From positions 1 to 40,299 of IMG/VR virus record IMGVR_UViG_3300020123_000125: a stretch of DNA of 40,299 bases; one strand, 5' to 3'. The DNA comes from a virus. Positions 6,463-11,686 of the stretch are shown here, piece after piece; position 1 is the stretch's first letter, and every line of letters starts with the position of its first letter. A program made the translations under genes and the position numbers. The notes under the pieces were generated by a model. The model had not been told where the DNA came from. It worked only from the letters and a program-made list of their open reading frames with translations, and did not search any database.

Positions 6463-6647
6463 CGCCAGATGCGATTCTTCACGGCGTCCTGGAAATCTCT
6501 GGCGGTCTCGCAAAGAGCGGAGAGCATCTCATCTTCGCAGCGCCGCTCATGCTCTTCGAGTATTCTGGCCGCGTTCACCCGGTTCTTGTGAATCTCATAT
6601 GCTTCGCCGCCCAACTTCTTTCCCCATCCCCACTTTTCATCGGGCAT
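6459..6647 (-). CDS. Small helical protein (62 aa)
   Basis: I start it at MPDEKWGWGKKLGGE, which overlaps the preceding gene by 11 nt; an ATG eight codons upstream is possible. The body is a charged helix (NAARILEEHERRCEDEML, then CETARDFQDAVK) of coiled-coil character. No family recognised. It is one link in a chain of overlapping small genes between ERF and the Ala-rich gene. Confidence 0.62.
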   Translation of the reverse strand: MPDEKWGWGKKLGGEAYEIHKNRVNAARILEEHERRCEDEMLSALCETARDFQDAVKNRIWR

Positions 6648-6966
6648 TGTCGGCACCCTCTTCGATTGCAAGCAATTTGTCGATCATCTGGTCCGAGAGG
6701 TACTTTTCCCACACTTTCCACATGTAATCCACAGCGATTGCCTTGACCTTGAACCGTTTCACGATTCTGTCTTTCTCGCGGTTCCATTCGATGTACAATT
6801 GCGGGTCATCCAACTCGATTTGAAAGCGCGTCTTTGGAGTTGGCCCGTCATTGGCAATTCGTGCCCGCTGTTCCTTCTGCACGTCGATCACATGCACGAC
6901 TTCATCGCCCCGCCCTTGTTCAACTTCATACTTCAACCAATCGATAGCAGCCAATTTGCTGGGCAA
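6637..6966 (-). CDS. Hypothetical protein (109 aa)
   Basis: It opens with TTG one base after the preceding stop (TAAATTG) and begins PSKLAAIDWLKYEVEQG. The middle is polar (RARIANDGPTPKTRFQIEL) and the C-terminal half is helical (VKRFKVKAIAVDYMWKVWEK). Nothing indicates an enzyme. Its presence in the recombination arm is the only contextual clue. Confidence 0.65.
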   Translation of the reverse strand: MPSKLAAIDWLKYEVEQGRGDEVVHVIDVQKEQRARIANDGPTPKTRFQIELDDPQLYIEWNREKDRIVKRFKVKAIAVDYMWKVWEKYLSDQMIDKLLAIEEGADNAR

Positions 6967-6967
6967 T

Positions 6968-7147
6968 TTACGGCCTCGGCGTCGAGAGTAGAACCTTCCA
7001 ATCAGGGTGTTTCTCGGTTCTCTTGTTCTTGTTCTCGAAGACCACGATGCGCTTCCCGTCGATGGTTCCGCTCATGTAGCGAACACCACTGGCCGACATT
7101 TTTTCCCAGAGTGCGCCGACTTCGTTTGGGTCTCTATCGTGTGGCAT
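6968..7147 (-). CDS. Small DUF736-like protein (59 aa)
   Basis: Short but convincing: ATG one base after the ERF stop (TAAGATG). The sequence has the pattern LWEKMSASGVRYMSG, then GKRIVVFENKNK and EKHPDWKVLLS, which resembles the small DUF736-like phage and plasmid proteins often found beside recombination genes. Probably a small beta-barrel-like accessory protein; no biochemical role is established. Confidence 0.72.
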   Translation of the reverse strand: MPHDRDPNEVGALWEKMSASGVRYMSGTIDGKRIVVFENKNKRTEKHPDWKVLLSTPRP

Positions 7148-7148
7148 C

Positions 7149-8015
7149 TTAGCTCGCTTTCAACGGACGGAAATTTACCTTGCGCTGCTCGAACTCATAC
7201 TTCAATGCTTCGAGGCCCTCGGCGTCAGTGCGGAACGCCTTAGCTTTGCTGTCCCATGCAGCCTTAGAATAGAGCAATTCTTTGGCTGCCATGAGCAAAT
7301 CGCGATCTCCGGTCACGTAGCCTTTTTGTTCTTCATCGGACCAGCTATAGAAGAGACATGCTTCCTTTTGGGGCTTCGCGGCTTCCATCTGCTTCTTGAT
7401 CTCTTCGACCTTGCGAGCGCCCACGGTCATTGCCGCTTTTGTTGAGCCCGGCTCGGCGGCCTGTCCAATCCCATTCGCGTCGTCATCTTCCTCGGCGGCG
7501 ACGCCTATAATGCTCTGATAGGAGTAACGACGGCTGTACGTTATTGCTATGCCAATCGTCTGCGCATCGAATTTTAGCTTCCAAATGAATGTGTTTCCGG
7601 CGTATTCTTTGAATTTGGCCGTAGCGGGCAAGAGGATTTCATTCTCAAGCCATTCGCCCGAACTGTGAGAGAGAAGCGAGCGCGTACCGGCCTCTTTGGT
7701 TTCAGGCTTCACGATTGGAGATTGGATTACGATTAGCCCATTCTCTGCTAGGGCCTTTTGTGTCGCCGCTATGACCGCAGCGAGATCGGCGTACATGGCC
7801 TTTTTCTTGTCGGTCGTATAGAAAGTGTTTTCGACTTTCTTGATGATCGGCTGAAACGATAGCTGGGCTTTCGCAAGGGCCTTGGTGATCTCGCCGAAAG
7901 TCTCCGAACGGCGAATAAAGGTCTCTCGCGCTGGGAATGTTACTGCTGGAGCTTCTGGGGCTGTTAGTGCGTTGACTTCATCTTCGGGGAACGGGTAGTG
8001 CTCGGCTGCGCTCAT
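7149..8015 (-). CDS. erf: ERF family single-strand annealing recombinase
   Basis: A 288-residue protein with the ERF superfamily pattern: TFGEITKALAKAQLSFQP, MYADLAAVIAATQKALAENG (the conserved YADL..V), SLLSHSSGEWLE, and the diagnostic IGIAITYSRRYSYQSIIG followed by an acidic AAEEDDDA. Erf proteins form rings on ssDNA and anneal complementary strands, supporting genome circularisation and recombination-dependent replication. The C-terminal 90 residues are a variable domain. It overlaps the HNH gene start-to-stop as ATGA and is followed one base later by a DUF736-like gene. Both sit in a recombination module with the VRR-NUC nuclease. Confidence 0.9.
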   Translation of the reverse strand: MSAAEHYPFPEDEVNALTAPEAPAVTFPARETFIRRSETFGEITKALAKAQLSFQPIIKKVENTFYTTDKKKAMYADLAAVIAATQKALAENGLIVIQSPIVKPETKEAGTRSLLSHSSGEWLENEILLPATAKFKEYAGNTFIWKLKFDAQTIGIAITYSRRYSYQSIIGVAAEEDDDANGIGQAAEPGSTKAAMTVGARKVEEIKKQMEAAKPQKEACLFYSWSDEEQKGYVTGDRDLLMAAKELLYSKAAWDSKAKAFRTDAEGLEALKYEFEQRKVNFRPLKAS

Positions 8016-8410
8016 TTGCTTTCCTCTTTTCCGTAAATTGCGTTAAAATCTTCGGCTGCCTGAATCTTCGCGCTGCGGATCTGCACATGTTGTGACGTGT
8101 GGCACTTGCGTCCCGTGATGCGCCCGCAGCGCCATTCGAGGTTGTCGATATCGTCTGAGCCGCCTTTGCCGCGCGGCAGCACGTGATGCACTTCGCCGTT
8201 ATCGCTTGAGAGCCATGCCTTGCACACTCGGCATCTACCTCCGTCGCGGTGAATCACGGCGTCTCTTTGGCGCGACATATCCGGGCCCTTGAGATACAAG
8301 TGCGGCACCAGGTCAATGCCGTGGCCGACAAACGAACGAGGGTCGAGCAATAGGCCATTAGCAAACAGGAGGCGCGTCATTGCAACGTCGATGCGGGCTG
8401 AGCGTGGCAT
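8012..8410 (-). CDS. HNH nuclease domain protein (132 aa)
   Basis: The HNH core is easy to read: a first zinc pair CRVCKAW, then EVHHVLPRGKGGSDD with catalytic His residues, IDNLEW, a Cys at WRCGR and a terminal KCHTSQHVQ. This is a beta-beta-alpha-metal nuclease fold. A basic N-terminal extension (about 45 residues) precedes it. It lies between a Cys-rich gene and erf, with an ATGA overlap to erf. Small HNH proteins here may nick during recombination or repair; a selfish origin is less likely because it is fully embedded in the operon. Confidence 0.85.
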   Translation of the reverse strand: MPRSARIDVAMTRLLFANGLLLDPRSFVGHGIDLVPHLYLKGPDMSRQRDAVIHRDGGRCRVCKAWLSSDNGEVHHVLPRGKGGSDDIDNLEWRCGRITGRKCHTSQHVQIRSAKIQAAEDFNAIYGKEESK

Positions 8411-8608
8411 CTACTTCACCTCCGCCAAGAACTCCTGAACGCGCTTGAGCACGCACTGCTCGCCGCAGTAGTCCTCGTCGCCTGTTTCGTACCTGCTACT
8501 ATGAATTACCAATCCGTCTACGCTTGTTGGTCCGATCACCCACCAGCGATTCGCCTCGCCTTTGACCTTGCCGCAGCCGTTGCAGATCGTCTTGACTTCT
8601 TTGGTCAT
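8411..8608 (-). CDS. Small zinc-ribbon-like protein (65 aa)
   Basis: The start MTKEVKTICNGCGK overlaps the preceding gene's stop (ATGA); longer in-frame starts fall inside upstream genes. It has a C-x2-C pair near the N-terminus and a second YCGEQCVLKR pair near the C-terminus, a spacing that fits one zinc ribbon (about residues 9-52). No further signature. It is adjacent to the HNH gene with no gap. Confidence 0.7.
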   Translation of the reverse strand: MTKEVKTICNGCGKVKGEANRWWVIGPTSVDGLVIHSSRYETGDEDYCGEQCVLKRVQEFLAEVK

Positions 8609-8865
8609 CGGCTCGGCACCCAAACGTAATTGCAGACGAAGTAGACCGAAACGAACGTTAGGGCGAGGTAGGCCAGCACGAACGCAGCGAGTCGCCAGCC
8701 TGTGAGCTTGTGCGCTTTCGTGAAACATCCGTAGCCGTCGCAGCCAGGGCAAGGCTTCAGTTCTTCGAGTCTGCCGTTCTTGCGGAGCCATAGGTAGCCT
8801 TCGCCTTTGCATGAATCGCAGGGCACGGTGGCGCTAATATCCCGCTCGGTGAGAGCCCGACTCAC
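8605..8865 (-). CDS. DnaJ-type zinc motif plus membrane anchor (86 aa)
   Basis: A GTG start overlaps the previous stop as GTGA, giving SRALTERDISATVPCDSC. Two CxxCxGxG motifs, CDSCKGEG and CPGCDGYG, separated by ~20 residues, match the DnaJ cysteine-rich zinc-finger type. A single transmembrane helix follows (RLAAFVLAYLALTFVSVYF) near the C-terminus. The zinc domain would face the cytoplasm if the N-terminus stays inside. A membrane-tethered zinc protein in a replication arm is unusual; it could recruit a chaperone or anchor a complex. Function unknown. Confidence 0.7.
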   Translation of the reverse strand: MSRALTERDISATVPCDSCKGEGYLWLRKNGRLEELKPCPGCDGYGCFTKAHKLTGWRLAAFVLAYLALTFVSVYFVCNYVWVPSR

Positions 8866-9143
8866 GAGTGATACCTTTCCTGTCCGATGATGCGGTCGGT
8901 GTCTTCGGCTGCGAGTTGCGCTTCCTCGCGCTGTTCGGCGTCCAACAGGGTTGCGCATGATTCGCAGTGGCGTTCTCGGTCCAATGAAAGCATCTGGCCG
9001 CAATAGTCGCATTCGCCCACATCGTAGAACATTCTCCATCCTAGTTGCTTTTTTGCTTGTCGTGCATCAAGGGCAATCTGCGCGTTCAAAATGCCTTCAA
9101 GCTGCGCTTCGATTCGGTCTATCTTGGCGTCGAGACGGCTCAT
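8862..9143 (-). CDS. Coiled-coil zinc-ribbon protein (93 aa)
   Basis: The start is preceded by AAGGAG with 9-nt spacing. Residues 1-33 form a coiled coil (RLDAKIDRIEAQLEGIL), followed by a treble-clef-like zinc site: CDYCGQ ... RHCESCATLL. The C-terminal 25 residues are acidic and Ala/Gln rich. A dimeric zinc-binding adaptor is plausible. Second gene of the leftward operon and coupled by overlap to the membrane-anchored zinc protein. Confidence 0.75.
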   Translation of the reverse strand: MSRLDAKIDRIEAQLEGILNAQIALDARQAKKQLGWRMFYDVGECDYCGQMLSLDRERHCESCATLLDAEQREEAQLAAEDTDRIIGQERYHS

Positions 9144-9179
9144 AGGGCTTTTCTCCTTCCTTATGGGAGTGAGGCTAGG

Positions 9180-9425
9180 CTAGCGCCAGTAAATAATTCT
9201 ATCCGGCTCAACTACAGAATGCCGGTGGGATTGGGTATATAGAACAATCCTACCTTCCTCCAATTCACTGCCAACGTCCCAAATTTCCCTGAATGCATAT
9301 AAGCCCGCTTCTTCTAGCTCGACTATCTTCAGGTGTGGCTCCATCCCTTGATCGATAGCCTCAGTGGCGGCATTTCTGGAATTAGGCCCAGCTTGGAAGT
9401 ATTCAAGGGCGGTTGAGGTTTTCAT
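9180..9425 (-). CDS. First gene of leftward operon, hypothetical (81 aa)
   Basis: The start (MKTSTALEYFQAGPNSRN) is chosen because it follows the strong Shine-Dalgarno GGAGGGA and the mapped promoter; a more upstream ATG would precede the -35. The protein is mixed alpha/beta with HLKIVELEEAGLYAFREIW and a C-terminal EPDRIIYWR. No family recognised. Being first from the strong leftward promoter, it should be among the earliest and most expressed proteins, so a host-takeover role is possible but unsupported by sequence. Confidence 0.75.
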   Translation of the reverse strand: MKTSTALEYFQAGPNSRNAATEAIDQGMEPHLKIVELEEAGLYAFREIWDVGSELEEGRIVLYTQSHRHSVVEPDRIIYWR

Positions 9426-9447
9426 TTGCGTTCCCTCCATGCACTGA

Positions 9448-9476
9448 ATACTAGCAAAGCCCAGAAGTGGTGTCAA
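9448..9476 (-). promoter_or_regulatory. Strong leftward (early) promoter
   Basis: TTGACA (9476-9471), 17-bp spacer, TAGTAT (9453-9448), with TGC just before the -10 (extended -10). The predicted start near 9441 gives a short leader with GGAGGGA before the ATG at 9425. It is the best candidate to drive the whole left arm. Confidence 0.8.
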
Positions 9477-9499
9477 GTGGTATTTTGTGTTTTTTGGGC

Positions 9500-9528
9500 T
9501 TGACAAGTTTTATCCTTTCTGGCACTAT
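9500..9528 (+). promoter_or_regulatory. Rightward promoter, leaderless layout
   Basis: TTGACA (9500-9505), 17-bp spacer, CACTAT (9523-9528) preceded by TGG (extended -10). The ATG is 7 bp downstream of the -10, so the transcript would start at or next to the ATG. The -35 sits inside the palindrome CTTGACAAG (9499-9507). Confidence 0.65.
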
Positions 9529-9535
9529 TTGGTGC

Positions 9536-9724
9536 ATGGCAACAAAGACACAGACCAAGATCGAGCGCAGTATCGTGCTAGAGGCGGCCACGGTAAATGA
9601 GCTTCAGCGCATCGCCAGCGAAGAGGGAACTAATATCTCCATTGTTATCAGGCAGTTGCTTAGACTTGGAATCTCTCAGCGCCAGCGCCGCAAAGTGCGT
9701 GAAGTGGAAAGCGTGACGGCGTGA
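9536..9724 (+). CDS. Ribbon-helix-helix regulator (62 aa)
   Basis: The start is taken at MATKTQTKIERSIVLEAATV, 7 bp after the -10 of its promoter; an upstream in-frame codon would lie inside the promoter. A strand (RSIVLEA), helix (TVNELQRIASEEG), then a turn and helix (NISIVIRQLLRLGISQRQ) give the Arc/CopG layout. It faces the leftward early operon across a 110-bp divergent control region, so it is the natural candidate to repress one or both promoters. Confidence 0.78.
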   Translation: MATKTQTKIERSIVLEAATVNELQRIASEEGTNISIVIRQLLRLGISQRQRRKVREVESVTA

Positions 9725-9948
9725 GGTTTCGCGGTGCAGATAAGAAATGGGAGGCGGTACTTGTTGAAAGCTGTGGCCAGCCTGGGTGCATAAGCGGCTA
9801 TATAATGCGCCCCATGAACGACCCGACCAATCCGCATGCACGCTGCAATTCCTGCAATGGCCGCGAGGCGCAAATTTCAGCCGCCCTCAAGCCATTCTTT
9901 GAGGAGATCCAGCAGATGCTCGACCTCGAGCGGAGTTACGGAGCATGA
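9721..9948 (+). CDS. Small Cys-containing protein (75 aa)
   Basis: A GTG start overlaps the RHH stop (GTGA). The N-terminus (RFRGADKKWEAVLVESC) is followed by GCISGYIM and ARCNSCNGREAQ, then a helical C-terminus (ALKPFFEEIQQMLDLERS). The two Cys pairs suggest a single zinc knuckle. The ATGA overlap with the next gene makes a three-gene rightward unit with the RHH regulator and an exported protein. Function unknown. Confidence 0.68.
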   Translation: MRFRGADKKWEAVLVESCGQPGCISGYIMRPMNDPTNPHARCNSCNGREAQISAALKPFFEEIQQMLDLERSYGA

Positions 9949-10349
9949 GAGCTAAGATTATTTCACTGGTAATTCTTCTCGCTTTAGCACCCTCTTTGCA
10001 GGCGCAAGGCCTACGCACGGCTTGGCACTACATCAAGACGCATAAAGAGCTTTTGGCCTCCGACGCTGTGATTATCGCGGCGTGGTCCGCCGATGCCGGT
10101 TCTAGTGTTAACACGCAAGTTCGCTGCCCAACCTGCTTTGAGGCTAACCCTCTTTTAGGCCACAGGCCCAAGCCCGCAGCTACCTGGACTGTATTAGTTG
10201 GAACGGGCGCAGCAGAAGTGACGGCCAGCCATTTATTCTGGCACTATCAGCCGCACTATCGGCATGTGATCTGGACGCAAACCGCAGCGGTTGCAATTGT
10301 GGATAATTTCGTCGTGCGCTCAAACGTAAGGCTTGCACAAAACCCTTGA
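9945..10349 (+). CDS. Predicted exported or membrane protein (134 aa)
   Basis: The N-terminus MRAKIISLVILLALAPSLQ is a Sec signal peptide with likely cleavage after LQA, leaving QGLRTAW. The rest has a CPTC pair (about residues 60-65) and hydrophobic stretches (ASDAVIIAAWSADAG, WTVLVGTGAAEVTASHLFW, TQTAAVAIVDNFVV) that may be further membrane segments. I associate this type with hypothetical proteins of soil bacteria. Expressed with the RHH regulator, it could alter the host envelope, for example superinfection exclusion; this is only contextual. Confidence 0.7.
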   Translation: MRAKIISLVILLALAPSLQAQGLRTAWHYIKTHKELLASDAVIIAAWSADAGSSVNTQVRCPTCFEANPLLGHRPKPAATWTVLVGTGAAEVTASHLFWHYQPHYRHVIWTQTAAVAIVDNFVVRSNVRLAQNP

Positions 10350-10374
10350 TTTTACTGTATTTTAGCGGTATAAA
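10346..10374 (+). promoter_or_regulatory. Promoter, leaderless layout
   Basis: TTGATT (10346-10351), 17-bp spacer, TATAAA (10369-10374), then 7 bp to an ATG at 10382. It overlaps the end of the exported-protein gene. Confidence 0.5.
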
Positions 10375-10381
10375 GGCTGTA

Positions 10382-10537
10382 ATGCAGGATGAATCAGAAC
10401 GCGCCTACCAGCAAGAATTCATGCGCCATCCAATCCAGCTATCTACATCAACGCCCGAAGAAGATGAGGAAATGGCCCTTCACGCTATTCTTTATCCACT
10501 TCTCCCTCACCAAGCGTCGTCGGCTCAACGTCTATGA
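10382..10537 (+). CDS. Small acidic hypothetical protein (51 aa)
   Basis: The start is the ATG placed 7 bp after a good -10 element. The peptide (QDESERAYQQEFMRHPIQL, then PEEDEEMALHAIL) is acidic and ends in a Ser/Ala/Gln tail. Its last 53 nt overlap the 3' end of the convergent small-terminase gene, which lowers confidence. There is no family signature; support comes mainly from the promoter. Confidence 0.45.
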   Translation: MQDESERAYQQEFMRHPIQLSTSTPEEDEEMALHAILYPLLPHQASSAQRL

Positions 10538-10946
10538 CGCCCTCAGGCAACAAAGCCCCTGTATTCGCTTCCAGCATCCCAAAGAATACTCCTACTTGCG
10601 CCTCCCCATTGCGCACAAATAAGTCCACGGTCTTCATCTTCCCTATCAACTCAGCTGCTTTCAAGTTGTCTGTATTCTTATCGTCTGCCGCTGTCTTCGT
10701 TATGCGATAAACGGCTAATTTCTTTAGCTCCTCAGGCCGCCACTCAGTTTCCATTGCCACCTTCGTGAAAGCTAAGTCTAAAGCCGGTACCCGTGATCTC
10801 AGTACAGCTTGTCCGTTGTTCGCTGAACTCTCAGCAAATCCAGCGTTTACCGCAGCTTGACGGAATGATACCCCTTCATGGATCACTTGACGAGCTACCG
10901 AAAAGTGGCGTTCTGTGGGCTTTGGTTTCTTTCCCATTCTTCCCAT
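10485..10946 (-). CDS. Probable terminase small subunit (153 aa)
   Basis: The N-terminal half is an HTH of the small-terminase type: ERHFSVARQVIHEGVSFRQ then AAVNAGFAESSANNGQAVL. The middle contains ITKTAADDKNTDNLKAAEL and IGKMKTVDLF, matching the common small-terminase sequence in which residues before a final 'GK..K..LF' segment pack the oligomer. The C-terminus is acidic. Small terminases bind packaging sites and regulate the large subunit. Here it is on the opposite strand, about 4 kb from the large-subunit gene, and has its own promoter with the -10 7 bp from the ATG. An RHH- or HTH-type regulator is the main alternative. Confidence 0.62.
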   Translation of the reverse strand: MGRMGKKPKPTERHFSVARQVIHEGVSFRQAAVNAGFAESSANNGQAVLRSRVPALDLAFTKVAMETEWRPEELKKLAVYRITKTAADDKNTDNLKAAELIGKMKTVDLFVRNGEAQVGVFFGMLEANTGALLPEGVIDVEPTTLGEGEVDKE

Positions 10947-10953
10947 GCGCGCG

Positions 10954-10982
10954 AGTATTCATCTTTGAATGATTGTCGTCAA
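10954..10982 (-). promoter_or_regulatory. Promoter of probable small terminase, leaderless layout
   Basis: On the - strand: TTGACG (10982-10977), 17-bp spacer, AATACT (10959-10954), then 7 bp to the ATG at 10946. The -10 is a weak match; the -35 is strong and is preceded by C as at the other promoters. Confidence 0.5.
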
Positions 10983-11144
10983 GTCTTTGTTGAAAGCAAA
11001 AGAGTTATTTGTGTGTTGCATCGAGCTTGTGATGGTGCTAAGGTACGCCTAGTGAGTAAGATCGCCCTCCGAAGTAAGTAGCATCCCACCCCAGGCATAT
11101 ACTAAGCGCATCGACTACATCGCCTACCGCACATTATGTTGCAT

Positions 11145-11161
11145 CGTGTACATTCTACACG
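11145..11161. promoter_or_regulatory. Operator-like dyad CGTGTA-N5-TACACG
   Basis: A perfect 6-bp inverted repeat around CATTC, 17 bp in all, inside the control region and immediately after the second TGTTGCATCG copy. Size and symmetry fit a dimeric repressor site. Confidence 0.4.
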
Positions 11162-11263
11162 CTTTAGATTGCTTTCCTAATCTTCTATCACCCTCGGATC
11201 ACCCCTCCGGCATGCTCAAACACTAGCTATGAGCAGCGTTCCGAAAATAAAAATATAAAACTC

Positions 11264-11292
11264 TTGCATCATTTAACGTCGTGTGACATAAA
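11264..11292 (+). promoter_or_regulatory. Promoter, leaderless layout
   Basis: TTGCAT (11264-11269), 17-bp spacer, CATAAA (11287-11292) preceded by TGA (extended -10), then 7 bp to the ATG at 11300. Confidence 0.5.
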
Positions 11293-11299
11293 GTGACGC

Positions 11300-11686
11300 A
11301 TGAAACGGAGGTTTCGCAATCCGGTGAAGTTGCAGGTGTATTTGGAGCGAGAGGAGCTGGATTGTTTGATGGGGGTTATCGGTGAGGGGAACGTTAGCCA
11401 GTGGGCGAGGGGAGTGCTGCTAAAGGCTGTGCCAGGTTCGAGTGTTTCTGGATGCATGGAAGGCTCCGGAGGTGGTGAATTGAATACTCGAGTCCAGCGA
11501 AAGGCAGTGAGGAATGCTAGGCAGAAACCGTCCATGGAAGATTTCAGTCTAGCCCAGGGAAGCACTGGAAAAGTTAGTGAGATGTTTGATAGGCCGCCAG
11601 TGGTAGAAGGCAAGACGTGCAGGCACGGGACGAAGGCGGGATGGAACTGCGGTCTTTGCGGGGGGATAGCGAAGGTGGGGGTATGA
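11300..11686 (+). CDS. RHH-like protein with C-terminal zinc motif (128 aa)
   Basis: The N-terminal ~48 residues (FRNPVKLQVYLEREELDCL then GNVSQWARGVLLKAV) have the strand-helix-helix layout of RHH regulators. A Gly/Ser/Arg linker (about 50-95) follows, and the C-terminus carries TCRHGTKAGWNCGLCGG, a C-x2-H...C-x2-C zinc motif. Fusion of these two modules is unusual. The start follows a promoter by 7 bp with no Shine-Dalgarno. It heads a coupled unit with the sugar-nucleotide gene. Base use (GGG, TTG, AGG codons) looks unlike the downstream late operon, by eye. Confidence 0.68.
   Translation: MKRRFRNPVKLQVYLEREELDCLMGVIGEGNVSQWARGVLLKAVPGSSVSGCMEGSGGGELNTRVQRKAVRNARQKPSMEDFSLAQGSTGKVSEMFDRPPVVEGKTCRHGTKAGWNCGLCGGIAKVGV

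Larger units (their letters stand above)
10947..11299. other. 353-bp intergenic control region
   Basis: No coding frame is convincing here. It holds the - strand promoter for the probable small terminase, the + strand promoter for the next RHH-like gene, a 17-bp dyad and a repeated TGTTGCATCG (11014 and 11137). The right part is A/T-rich (AAAATAAAAATATAAAA near 11244-11260). Confidence 0.7.
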
